Source: Oscillatoria sp. FACHB-1406
GTDB taxonomy: Bacteria > Cyanobacteriota > Cyanobacteriia > Cyanobacteriales > Spirulinaceae
NCBI RefSeq assembly: GCF_014698145.1
Contig: NZ_JACJSM010000021.1
Coordinates: forward strand, 34,916-98,915
DNA length: 64,000 nt
Reading direction: 5' to 3'
Position 1 is the stretch's first letter. Every line of letters starts with the position of its first letter. The notes under the pieces are model-generated. The model had not been told where the DNA came from. It was given only the letters and a program-made list of their open reading frames with translations, and did no database searches. Positions 53,813 through 61,770 of this stretch are shown in pieces. Position numbers and translations under genes: made by a program.

Positions 53813-54987
53813 AACCTCAAACTCATATATGGCCGGAAGAATTTATCGAAGCGGAAGGTTTTGTTACCGCTAGCGCGACGATTGAAAGTAGCGATCGCCA
53901 AAAACTTTGGTATCGCGTTCCCATCGAATATCGAAGCGCCCTCTCTTCCACTTGCGATCCCTTCGTCGTCGCTACAATCTTAACCGTCATGCGATCGGGA
54001 GATGATTGTGTGGTACATGGCGAAGTTTCGCCTTCGTTATTGAGCAATTTAGAAGAATTTCAAGCCGCTTGGTCGTCTTGGCGACCCGATACTTATCGTA
54101 TCGTACCCCTGAGCGCAGAAAGCGAACGGGAAGCCGAACTTGCCTCCGAGGGCAATCGCGCGATTTCGGCCTTTTCCGGCGGCGTAGATAGCTGCTTCAC
54201 CGCCTTGCGCCATCGCACCGGAGGCTGCGGGCGACAGCAGCGCAACCTCGAAGCGGGTTTAATGGTACGCGGCTTTGATATTCCCCTCGAAGACGGAGAC
54301 GAGATCTTTGAACGCGCCGCAGAACGCTCTAGAACCATGTTATCCAGCGTGGGGATGGAATTAGTTCCGATGGCGACAAATTTTCGAGAAGCGATCGCCA
54401 TTCCTTGGGAAGATGCTTTTGGGATTGCGATCGCCTCCTGTCTCCATCTCTTGCAGCGTAAGTACACAGCGGGCTTAATTCCTAGTTCTTATGGCTATCG
54501 AGCGCTCTCTTTTCCCTACGGCTCAAATCCTGTCAGCGATCCTTTGCTTTCGAGTCGAAGCTTAGAAATCGTTCATGACGGCGCGATCGCTATTCGTTTG
54601 GAGAAAATTCAAGCCCTGGTAAATTGGCCCGAAGCGATCGAAAATCTCCGAGTTTGCTGGCAGGGCGAGCAAAAAGATCGCAACTGCGGGCGCTGTGAAA
54701 AATGCGTTCGGAATATTCTTAATTTTCGCGCCATTGGTGCTGGTTTGCCCTCCTGTTTCGAGCGCGATGTCACCGACGACCAAATCTTAAAACTTAGAGT
54801 CCGAGGCGGTGGTTTAGATGCTTTAGAAGGATTATTAGCAGCTATTCCAACCGAACGCGCCACCGAACCTTGGGTTAAAGCCTTAAAACGAACAATTCGT
54901 CGCAATCGAGCCATCAATGCACTAGAAGCTCGGATTCCCAAACCTTGGAAAAATCGCTTGCGCCAAATTAAGAAAATAGGAGGGTAA
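53809..54987 (+). CDS. PP-loop ATPase with C-terminal Cys cluster (QueC/ExsB-like)
   Basis: A 392-residue protein. The ATP-pyrophosphatase motif is AFSGGVDS (Ser123). A QueC-like cluster, Cys283, Cys293, Cys296 and Cys299 in the context DRNCGRCEKCVRN, could bind zinc. The N-terminal 100 residues (YRVPIEYRSALSSTCDPF) are not recognised. Such proteins adenylate a carbonyl or carboxylate. The ATGA overlap with the asparagine-synthetase-like gene implies coupled translation, so the two PP-loop enzymes probably act together. The basic C-terminus (PKPWKNRLRQIKKIGG) is unusual. Confidence 0.78.
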   Translation: MKPQTHIWPEEFIEAEGFVTASATIESSDRQKLWYRVPIEYRSALSSTCDPFVVATILTVMRSGDDCVVHGEVSPSLLSNLEEFQAAWSSWRPDTYRIVPLSAESEREAELASEGNRAISAFSGGVDSCFTALRHRTGGCGRQQRNLEAGLMVRGFDIPLEDGDEIFERAAERSRTMLSSVGMELVPMATNFREAIAIPWEDAFGIAIASCLHLLQRKYTAGLIPSSYGYRALSFPYGSNPVSDPLLSSRSLEIVHDGAIAIRLEKIQALVNWPEAIENLRVCWQGEQKDRNCGRCEKCVRNILNFRAIGAGLPSCFERDVTDDQILKLRVRGGGLDALEGLLAAIPTERATEPWVKALKRTIRRNRAINALEARIPKPWKNRLRQIKKIGG

Positions 54988-55049
54988 ATCGCAACGAGCA
55001 GATCGCTAAGATCTTCACTTAAATTCAAGTCAAAAATATCAATGTAACA

Positions 55050-55916
55050 ATGGATTCTCAATGGACTTCAGATGCTTTTAAAAGCCGTATTTCCGATTAC
55101 AGCAGCCGTAAACGATTTGAAGCTGGTTCCCCTAACGATCGGGAAATAGAAGCGTATTCCTATCATATCTCTAACCATTTTCGTGGAAACCTACAAGGAA
55201 AAAAAGCCCTAGTCTTGGGCTTAACTCCAGAATTACGAGCCATGCTTCATGATTTTGGAATGTCGGTTATTTGTATTGACCAAAATCAAGACGCGATCGC
55301 ACTGTTTCGAGATTGGCTCCCGCTCGATAGAACGGTTGATGAAAACATTGTTGAAGGCGATTGGATGAATCTAGAGGATTATCTTGACGAACCCATTGAT
55401 GTTGTTGTAGGCGATGGAGTTTTTGGTAACATCCTATCCCTTCAAGGACATCGTACTTTGCTAAATAAAATAGAAAAAATTCTTAATAATCGCGGCATTT
55501 GTGTATTTCGTAAAATTTTAATTCCCGAAAACTTTTCCGTTCAAGAATATGAAGTAAAAAAATTGATTAAAAGACACCGATCTGGCGAAATGGATGATGC
55601 AGAATTTGGATTTGCTATGCGAATTTGGGGATTAAAAGATACAGCATTTAACGAAAATAAATTTTTGCTAGATAACAATTATTCCTTTAGCATTTTCCGA
55701 CAAATGTATCGCGATGGCTTACTGAATGATGATGAGATTGCTGCTATTGAACGCTACTATTTTGGCGGCATTAACCTAATAACCCCTCAAGCAATTTGGG
55801 AAGAATTGCTAACAGATTCTGGATTTGAATTTGAAAGTTTTCCCCTGTCTGGAAAAGATTGGTACGCCTATTATCCGATTTTTGGTTGCGTTCGTCGTTC
55901 GTACTCTTGCTGTTAA
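55050..55916 (+). CDS. SAM-dependent methyltransferase-like protein
   Basis: A 288-residue protein. A degenerate motif I (KALVLGLTPELRAMLHDFG) and an acidic strand end (VICIDQNQDAI) are followed by VDVVVGDGVFGNILS. The second half (VQEYEVKKLIKRHRSGEMDDAEFG) is not recognised. The layout resembles class I methyltransferases of natural-product or glycan clusters. Its base composition is more AT-rich than the genes just before it, a possible sign of separate origin. Confidence 0.7.
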   Translation: MDSQWTSDAFKSRISDYSSRKRFEAGSPNDREIEAYSYHISNHFRGNLQGKKALVLGLTPELRAMLHDFGMSVICIDQNQDAIALFRDWLPLDRTVDENIVEGDWMNLEDYLDEPIDVVVGDGVFGNILSLQGHRTLLNKIEKILNNRGICVFRKILIPENFSVQEYEVKKLIKRHRSGEMDDAEFGFAMRIWGLKDTAFNENKFLLDNNYSFSIFRQMYRDGLLNDDEIAAIERYYFGGINLITPQAIWEELLTDSGFEFESFPLSGKDWYAYYPIFGCVRRSYSCC

Positions 55917-55937
55917 ACTAATGGAGGCTAGATAAAG

Positions 55938-56690
55938 ATGTTTCCCGACTACAAAGATATCTTTAATGCACGAGGAATCGATTACCATCAAGCGATGATG
56001 GAATATCCCCTAGCACGACAATTGGAATTTAAAAATATTATTAGTATATCCGACTTAGAAGATAATCAAACTGTCGGCGATCTCCCTTCAGGAGGATGTT
56101 ATCTCAATAATTTTGTCAAGAAAAAGGTCAAAACCATCTCGGTAGAAACCTCAGTTGAATTTGCCCGCAATGCCAAAGAAAGTGAAAATAATCTGACGAT
56201 TACTTGTGAGGATATAAGCAAGATTCCGCTGTTAAGTGAAACCTTAGATCGCGCGATTAGTTTAGCCGGTTCCCATCACCTCCCCAGCCAACCAGCATTT
56301 TATCGGGAAGTCCACCGTTTATTAAAACCAGGAGGTCTTTTTTGTTTGGCAGATGTGAGGGAAGGTTCGGGAGTGGATGGTTTTTTAAATGTCTTTGTTG
56401 ACCGCTATAACTCAATGGGACACCAAGGAGAGTTTTTAAATCAAAATACAACCATTGAATTAGAAGCGGCAGGATTTGAGATTTTGTATGCGTCCCCGAT
56501 TCCTTATACTTGGAATTTTAATTCGGTTGAAGAAATGGCTTATTTTTGTAAGCGTCTTTTTTATATCGATCGCGCGACAGAACAGCAAGTGATAGAAGCA
56601 ATCGAACAGTATCTCGGCTATCAAGTTAGCGAGAATCAATGCCGCATGAACTGGGAGTTATTCTTTTTTAAAGCGCTCAAGAAGGAATAA
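55938..56690 (+). CDS. Class I SAM-dependent methyltransferase
   Basis: A 250-residue protein. Motif I is QTVGDLPSGGCYLNNF, the SAM-binding region less typical than usual. Post-motif DRAISLAGSHHLPSQPAFYREVHRLLKPGGLFCLADV is a clear Methyltransf_11 signature. Starts 21 bases after the preceding gene with GGAGG nearby, so both methyltransferases are probably co-transcribed with the cluster. It is the last gene of the co-directional set. Confidence 0.82.
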   Translation: MFPDYKDIFNARGIDYHQAMMEYPLARQLEFKNIISISDLEDNQTVGDLPSGGCYLNNFVKKKVKTISVETSVEFARNAKESENNLTITCEDISKIPLLSETLDRAISLAGSHHLPSQPAFYREVHRLLKPGGLFCLADVREGSGVDGFLNVFVDRYNSMGHQGEFLNQNTTIELEAAGFEILYASPIPYTWNFNSVEEMAYFCKRLFYIDRATEQQVIEAIEQYLGYQVSENQCRMNWELFFFKALKKE

Positions 56691-56723
56691 ACGAAGGCGA
56701 TCTGGTGGGGCGATCCCTATAAA

Positions 56724-56912
56724 GTGCGATCGCTAATTCGCTCCATTACCGGCGTTTCTGTCAGTAACCCGCACGAGAGGGAACCGAACGTCGCCAATCG
56801 GAAATACGCCGATACAGCGTTAGTTGCGATCGCGGACATCCAAAACCTCAATCTGTTTGACCCCCATATGTCGAAAAAACTCTAAAATATCGACACGTTC
56901 TCTCGATATGTC
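56724..56912 (-). pseudogene. Decayed fragment of cphB
   Basis: The plus strand here matches 49401-49606, the middle of cphB, in order: GATCGCTAATTCGCTCCATTAC, a divergent middle including AACCCGCAC and AAATACGCCG, then GCGATCGCGGACATCCA and GACCCCCATAT. About 30 bases are missing around 56820. It lies directly after the methyltransferase gene and before the Fic gene, about 7 kb from cphB. Confidence 0.85.
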
Positions 56913-56928
56913 GATCGCATCGACATAT
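56906..56928. promoter_or_regulatory. Operator-like palindrome before the Fic gene
   Basis: ATATGTCGAT-CGC-ATCGACATAT, perfect 10-bp arms, ending 6 bases before the Fic ATG and covering its ribosome-site position. A further half-site, ATATGTCGA, lies at 56866-56874. It could be an operator for a repressor or an mRNA hairpin that limits translation. Confidence 0.6.
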
Positions 56929-56934
56929 AGGATT

Positions 56935-58050
56935 ATGACCGCTTTCACACCCGATCGCCCCTATAACGCTCTCCCCTTACTACCGCCCCCCGGCGACATC
57001 GAGACGAAGGCAGTGCTAAAAGCTTGCATTGAAGCGCGTGCGGCTGTCGCTGAGTTGAAACAGTGCGGTAGTTTGATTCCGAACCAAGCAATGCTTATCA
57101 ATACGATTCCCGTTTTAGAGGCGCAAGCAAGTTCCGCGATCGAAAATATCGTCACTACTGCCGATCGCTTGTTCCAGTTTGCCAGCGCGCCAGATTCCCC
57201 AGTGGATGCAGCGACAAAAGAAGCGTTCCGCTACAGTAAAGCCTTATTTTCGGGCTTTCAGTCGGTTCAAACGCGATCGCTAACGACGCGAACAGCGATC
57301 GAAGTTTGCTCGATCGTGCAAGGTGTTGATATGCAAATTCGTCGCACGCCCGGAACTGCCCTCATTGAAGCTAACAGCGGTAAAGTCATTTATACCCCCC
57401 CAGAAACAGCAGTTATTTTACAAGAAAAACTTTCCAATTGGGAAAAATTCATCCATAAAGCCACAGAATTCGATCCGTTAGTTCGTCTTGCTGTTATGCA
57501 CTATCAGTTTGAAGCAATTCATCCGTTTACCGATGGGAATGGGCGAACGGGGCGCATTCTCAATATTTTGTTCTTAGTCGATACGGGGTTGCTAGAAATT
57601 CCCGTGTTATACCTTAGTCGCTACATCATTCAACACAAGCAGGATTATTATCAATATTTGCATCGAGTGACGGTGGAAGGAGACTGGCAAAGTTGGATTC
57701 TGTTTATGCTAAAGGCAGTTTTTGAAACCGCACAATGGACGACTCACAAAATTCAGGCGATTCGTCAGTTGATGGAAATTACCACCGATTATGTCAAAAC
57801 AAATCGACCTAAAGTTTACAACCGCGATCTCCTCGATTTAATTTTTGTTCAACCCTATTGTCGGATCGCCAATGTTGTAGAGGCTGAAATCGCCCAAAGA
57901 CAAACTGCCTCGAATTATCTCAAAGAACTGTGCGACCTTGAAGTTTTGCAAGAAATAAAAGTCGGCAAGGAAAAGTTATTTATTCATCCTCGATTTTTAA
58001 AGTTACTAACAGCAGAGACTCATACCGTGACTCCTTATGAGTCCCTTTAA
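56935..58050 (+). CDS. Fic-domain AMP-transferase
   Basis: A 371-residue protein. The catalytic Fic motif is HPFTDGNGRTGR (His196). The inhibitory helix S66-SAIE70-N71 lies N-terminal, the class II arrangement in which Glu70 blocks ATP until displaced. After the Fic core, a C-terminal winged-helix-like region (QPYCRIANVVEAEIAQRQTA...) may bind DNA. Family members AMPylate proteins such as topoisomerases; the target is unknown. I chose the ATG at 56935 because the open frame upstream lies within the cphB fossil. No separate antitoxin gene is needed for class II proteins. Confidence 0.92.
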   Translation: MTAFTPDRPYNALPLLPPPGDIETKAVLKACIEARAAVAELKQCGSLIPNQAMLINTIPVLEAQASSAIENIVTTADRLFQFASAPDSPVDAATKEAFRYSKALFSGFQSVQTRSLTTRTAIEVCSIVQGVDMQIRRTPGTALIEANSGKVIYTPPETAVILQEKLSNWEKFIHKATEFDPLVRLAVMHYQFEAIHPFTDGNGRTGRILNILFLVDTGLLEIPVLYLSRYIIQHKQDYYQYLHRVTVEGDWQSWILFMLKAVFETAQWTTHKIQAIRQLMEITTDYVKTNRPKVYNRDLLDLIFVQPYCRIANVVEAEIAQRQTASNYLKELCDLEVLQEIKVGKEKLFIHPRFLKLLTAETHTVTPYESL

Positions 58051-58176
58051 TCCCAATTCTCAGAGAGTCTGCAAAGAACTCAATTTCTGGGCTGGGAGCT
58101 AAAGTCCATTCAATTTGTACCGCACCGTTGCTTCAACTCGCAGTACAATACAAGCGGTCATTCGTTTCCGTTGTCC

Positions 58177-58872
58177 GTGCGCTTCGATATTATTACCCTC
58201 TTCCCCGAATTTTTTGCCTCTCCCCTCGCTGTCGGATTGCTTGGCAAAGCGCTCGATAACCGAATTGCCGAGGTTTATTTAACCAATCCCCGCGATTTTG
58301 CCACCGACAAACACCATCGCGTCGATGACGAACCCTACGGCGGCGGTGCGGGAATGTTGCTCAAACCCGAGCCGATTTTTGCAGCCGTCGAATCGCTTCC
58401 CGTTCTTCCCCGACGCGAAGTTATTTTTGTCTCCCCCCAAGGCGAACCCCTCACTCAATCTCTCCTGCAAGAATTCGCCGCCAACTACGATCAACTTGTT
58501 ATCCTTTGCGGACATTACGAAGGGGTAGACGAGCGCGTTTGCGAACATTTGGTGACGCGAGAAATTTCCCTGGGCGATTTTGTCCTCACTTGTGGCGAAA
58601 TTCCCGCTTTAGCGTTGATTAACGGGATCGTGCGCCTGCGCCCGGGGACGGTAGGAAAAGAGGAATCCCTCAAAGCCGAAAGCTTTGAGGCGGGATTGCT
58701 GGACTACCCGCAGTATACGCGCCCCGCTAGCTTTCGCGGTTGGGAAGTTCCGGAGGTGTTGCGTTCTGGGAATCACGCCGCGATCGCATCCTGGCGAGAA
58801 CAACAACAGCGCGATCGCACCCAGGCGCGCCGCCCCGATCTCTGGGAAAAATGGAAAAACGAGTCTCGGTAG
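58177..58872 (+). CDS. trmD: tRNA (guanine37-N1)-methyltransferase TrmD
   Basis: A 231-residue SPOUT methyltransferase that makes m1G37. It has RFDIITLFPEFF at the start, the SAM-binding knot segments LCGHYEGVDERV and SLGDFVLTCGEIPAL (the family usually has TGGE; here the first Gly is Cys), and YTRPASFRGWEVPEVLRSGNH. I chose the GTG at 58177, giving the usual start; a TTG at 58171 adds two residues. The usual rpsP-rimM-trmD-rplS neighbours are absent. Confidence 0.95.
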   Translation: MRFDIITLFPEFFASPLAVGLLGKALDNRIAEVYLTNPRDFATDKHHRVDDEPYGGGAGMLLKPEPIFAAVESLPVLPRREVIFVSPQGEPLTQSLLQEFAANYDQLVILCGHYEGVDERVCEHLVTREISLGDFVLTCGEIPALALINGIVRLRPGTVGKEESLKAESFEAGLLDYPQYTRPASFRGWEVPEVLRSGNHAAIASWREQQQRDRTQARRPDLWEKWKNESR

Positions 58873-58990
58873 CGTTATCATGGCCTGAGAACCGAAGTGT
58901 CGGGAAGGTTTACACTGCTCGATCGCCTCTACCCGCACTACCGCAGTGTTTTGTACCCATATAGAACCATAAGGAGCGATATCGCGGTCA

Positions 58991-59749
58991 ATGGTCAATG
59001 TAACTTTACAAGAACCTCAGTTAAACCTGCAAGCCATTCAGCAACAATTTGCAAATGCAGATGCTAGCGAAATTGTCAAGTGGTCTGCTAATACTTTTGG
59101 CGAAGGATTGGTAGTAAGTACCAGTTTCGGCATTCAATCCGCCGTCATGCTTCACCTTGTCTCCCGTATCATCCCAGACATTCCCGTCATTTGGGTCGAT
59201 ACAGGCTACTTACCGGCAGAAACTTATCGCTTTGCCGCAGAACTCATCGAACGCCTCAACCTCAACATCCAAGTTTATCAATCTCCCCTCAGCCCCGCCC
59301 GCATGGAAGCGCTACACGGCAAACTCTGGGAAGAACGCAACGTTGAAGCTCTCAATCGCTACGATTTTATCCGCAAAGTCGAACCCATGCAACGCGCCCT
59401 CAAAGAATTAGGAGCGACTGCTTGGTTAGCGGGATTGCGCCGCGACCAAACCGACAACCGCAAAACGATGGATTTTGTCAACCTTCAGTCCAACATCTAC
59501 AAAATCCTTCCCATTCTCAACTGGAATTCTAAGAACATTTACGACTACTTACAAGCCCACGATCTCCCCTATCATCCCCTCTTCGACCAGGGATACATGA
59601 CCGTCGGCGATTGGCACTCCAGCCGCCCCCTCACCTTAGAAGACGATGGCGAACGCGATACTCGCTTCCACGGACTCAAGCAAGAATGCGGGTTGCACCT
59701 ACCCCAAACAATGGGAGAGGAAAAAAGTTTAGATTCTAGTTCTTTGTAA
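58991..59749 (+). CDS. cysH: Phosphoadenylyl-sulfate (PAPS) reductase
   Basis: A 252-residue enzyme of sulfate assimilation that reduces PAPS to sulfite using thioredoxin. It has the PP-loop-like [33 protein letters not shown] and the catalytic ECGLH near the C-terminus. The CC and CXXC pairs that mark [4Fe-4S] APS reductases are absent, so PAPS is the likely substrate. The thioredoxin at 22587 could be its donor. It follows trmD by 118 bases. Confidence 0.94.
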   Translation: MVNVTLQEPQLNLQAIQQQFANADASEIVKWSANTFGEGLVVSTSFGIQSAVMLHLVSRIIPDIPVIWVDTGYLPAETYRFAAELIERLNLNIQVYQSPLSPARMEALHGKLWEERNVEALNRYDFIRKVEPMQRALKELGATAWLAGLRRDQTDNRKTMDFVNLQSNIYKILPILNWNSKNIYDYLQAHDLPYHPLFDQGYMTVGDWHSSRPLTLEDDGERDTRFHGLKQECGLHLPQTMGEEKSLDSSSL

Positions 59750-59774
59750 CGCAGTTCGGAAAGCTCTATCGTAA

Positions 59775-59838
59775 GGTGGGCATTGCCCTTTCTGGGATTA
59801 AACCTAAAAAAAGATGCAGAAAGTTGGCAATGCCCACC
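59775..59838. repeat. 13-bp perfect inverted repeat
   Basis: GGTGGGCATTGCC (59775-59787) and its exact inverse GGCAATGCCCACC (59826-59838) enclose 38 bases. It lies in the gap between the convergent cysH and Cys-rich genes and could be a small non-autonomous element. Confidence 0.8.
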
Positions 59839-59915
59839 AGCGTAATTTTGCCCGTGACCGAGTAGTTGACCGGCTTTCTAGTAGAATGCGATCGCGCGCC
59901 TATCTTCAACGACAC

Positions 59916-60677
59916 CTACAAGCTAATCCCCAGCGACGTGGCAAGTTGAATAACTTTCTGCTCGTACTTTTCTCTAGCACAAGTCAGGTCTCGAGCAGTC
60001 TGTAAACTCAGCCTAATCGTATTCAATGCCTGTTCGTGCTGCCCAGATTTCGCGAGTTCCGAGGCAATAAGATTAAGAGAAATTACCTTAAAATTGCAAG
60101 TCTCAAATAGGTTAGCCACCTCCAAAGCCACATTCAATTCTCCTATCCTTACTAGATTTTCGACTAACCTTTTCAAGAAACCTTCACTCGGACAAGACCT
60201 TGCGATCTCAACAACTTTATCAAATTGCCCTAATTCCAAAAGTTCAGAAGCCAATGCTTTTTTTTCGGGAGGCTCACCCCGCTCTACGATCCTAGAGAAT
60301 TTAGGGTTAAAACTGTTCTTTATGAAAGCATTGAATAGCAAAGGCTCTATCTCTAAAGCTTTTCTCCACCAAGCTCTAAATCGATAGATAAGTTTGTTTT
60401 GTTGTTTTATGACTTCTATAGTTTCTTGAGAAAGTTTCCCCAAAAATAGGTGTGGATCTTCGGGTCTCCGAGCAAGCTCATTAGGCAGCGCAACACAATT
60501 TCCAGCTTTGGCATACTGGACAAAATCTTTGGGAGTCGAGCAGTTATAAACATTCTCACTGCAAACTGTACAGTAGCGAATATTTTCATCATCAGTCGAG
60601 CTTAAAGACTCCCATTTTTGGGGGCATTGAAACTTCAAATTGTCTGGGCAATTCCAAATTTTAGATAAATCTTGCAT
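59916..60677 (-). CDS. Cys-rich N-terminal domain plus helical-repeat protein, function unknown
   Basis: A 253-residue protein. Residues 1-65 hold a Cys series (WNCPDNLKFQCPQKWESL, YCTVCSENVYNC, NCVAL) with spacing like a metal-binding or Trp-Cys-rich domain. From about residue 110 helical repeats of about 35 residues resemble TPR/HEAT units (KALASELLELGQFDKVVEIARS). The ATG at 60677 is preferred, with GAG 6 bases upstream, because the open frame before it runs through a dispersed 30-bp repeat at 60757-60786. Function not recognised; a scaffold or sensor is possible. Confidence 0.6.
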   Translation of the reverse strand: MQDLSKIWNCPDNLKFQCPQKWESLSSTDDENIRYCTVCSENVYNCSTPKDFVQYAKAGNCVALPNELARRPEDPHLFLGKLSQETIEVIKQQNKLIYRFRAWWRKALEIEPLLFNAFIKNSFNPKFSRIVERGEPPEKKALASELLELGQFDKVVEIARSCPSEGFLKRLVENLVRIGELNVALEVANLFETCNFKVISLNLIASELAKSGQHEQALNTIRLSLQTARDLTCAREKYEQKVIQLATSLGISL

Positions 60678-60756
60678 CTTCTCAATCGGGGTATTATCCG
60701 GAATATCGCAGTCTAGCTCGCCTATCGGTATCTTATACGCGATCGGTCTGAACTTT

Positions 60757-60786
60757 GTAGGGTGCGTTAGCGAAGCGTAACGCACC
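60757..60786. repeat. 30-bp dispersed repeat (inverted copy)
   Basis: GTAGGGTGCGTTAGCGAAGC followed by GTAACGCACC, the inverse complement of 60944-60973 with one mismatch. It falls in the 5' region of the Cys-rich gene and creates spurious coding there. The remaining gap to 61066 holds the second copy and no other gene. Confidence 0.9.
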
Positions 60787-60943
60787 GACTTAACTCTTTT
60801 TTTTGCATCGCGATTGGGAATTGAGATTGAGGTGAAACACTTTAGTCGCAAGAAATTTTAATGACTGGCTAATAGCTGAAACCTGTTGAAACGGGTTAGG
60901 CTAATTCTTAAGATTGTTGAAAAATTGGAAATTTGATTCTTTT

Positions 60944-60973
60944 GGTGCGTTACGCTTCGCTAACACACCCTAC
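60944..60973. repeat. 30-bp dispersed repeat (direct copy)
   Basis: Identical to 37578-37607. The two copies here face each other across 157 bases, giving a large inverted repeat between the divergent Cys-rich and coiled-coil genes. Confidence 0.9.
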
Positions 60974-61066
60974 TGTGGAGCATTAGGAATCGCTGGACGG
61001 TCTTTGTTGGCAAGGATATACTCGAAAAGACCTCTGTGTTTTCCTTCCACCCTAACAAAGCCAAAG

Positions 61067-61471
61067 ATGAATCGAGAGCGCCTTGTGGAGCTAGAAAAGC
61101 AGTACCAAATGCTGCAAAAGCAATTGAGTGGCAAAGAAAAGTCTAAGATTCTCGCACCTCTTGAGGAACAAGAGCGAATCCAGCAACAAATTGATGAAGT
61201 AATTCAGCCGCAGCTAAAAGAGTGGAAACAGCGCTACGCCTCTGCCCTTGCTGAAGCTGTTGAAATCGAAGAACTCACCGAATCGCAAGCCGAAGTTGTC
61301 GTTGGGGAAATAGTCGAAGAGATTCAGCAGGCGCAACCCAACGCCCCCACAGAGCGCCAAACGGAAATTCTCGAACAAATTCTCGCTAAACTGAACGAAC
61401 CGGGAACCCCTGCCACTGCAAAGGTGAAATGGGCGGTTAAATCAACGCCGCCTTTTGTGGAGGTGGGGTAA
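61067..61471 (+). CDS. Coiled-coil protein, effector-associated-like
   Basis: A 134-residue highly charged protein. Residues 1-65 (NRERLVELEKQYQMLQKQL onward) are strongly predicted to be coiled coil. The C-terminal part (QTEILEQILAKLNEPGTP, VKWAVKSTPPFVEVG) resembles short adaptor modules of cyanobacterial multi-domain effector proteins, here on their own. I chose the ATG at 61067 because the upstream frame crosses the dispersed repeat. No known function. Confidence 0.55.
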   Translation: MNRERLVELEKQYQMLQKQLSGKEKSKILAPLEEQERIQQQIDEVIQPQLKEWKQRYASALAEAVEIEELTESQAEVVVGEIVEEIQQAQPNAPTERQTEILEQILAKLNEPGTPATAKVKWAVKSTPPFVEVG

Positions 61472-61528
61472 CCCTACCCAAGAGTTTTCGTAGCTTAAAA
61501 CGGTGCGTTACGGCACGTCGAAAATATC

Positions 61529-61635
61529 ATACCAAATCCGGTTCTCATACCCCACTTATTCGAGAAGCTATAGTTCTTGCAATAGAATGATTTGGTCTAT
61601 TTTGATAAATGGGTTGTGGCAACCGGATTTAGTAT
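61529..61635. repeat. MITE-like element with 15-bp terminal inverted repeats
   Basis: ATACCAAATCCGGTT (61529-61543) and AACCGGATTTAGTAT (61621-61635) are inverted, 14 of 15 matching, enclosing a 107-bp AT-rich element. The remainder of the 402-base gap holds the exact 30-bp palindrome (61696-61725), repeat fragments and the end of the IS at 61771. Confidence 0.75.
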
Positions 61636-61695
61636 CAGTCTCTTTTTCCAAAATTTAGCTCGTGCCTAACACACCCTACTGCCGTGACACCGCTC

Positions 61696-61725
61696 TGTAG
61701 AGACGTTGTATACAACGTCTCTACA
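61696..61725. repeat. Perfect 30-bp palindrome, second copy
   Basis: Exact copy of 37493-37522. Its location 45 bases before the IS end suggests that these palindromes mark tolerated insertion zones. Confidence 0.95.
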
Positions 61726-61770
61726 AATATTTCGTGTAACCCACCCTACCCAAACGTCAGTTCGGGTTAA

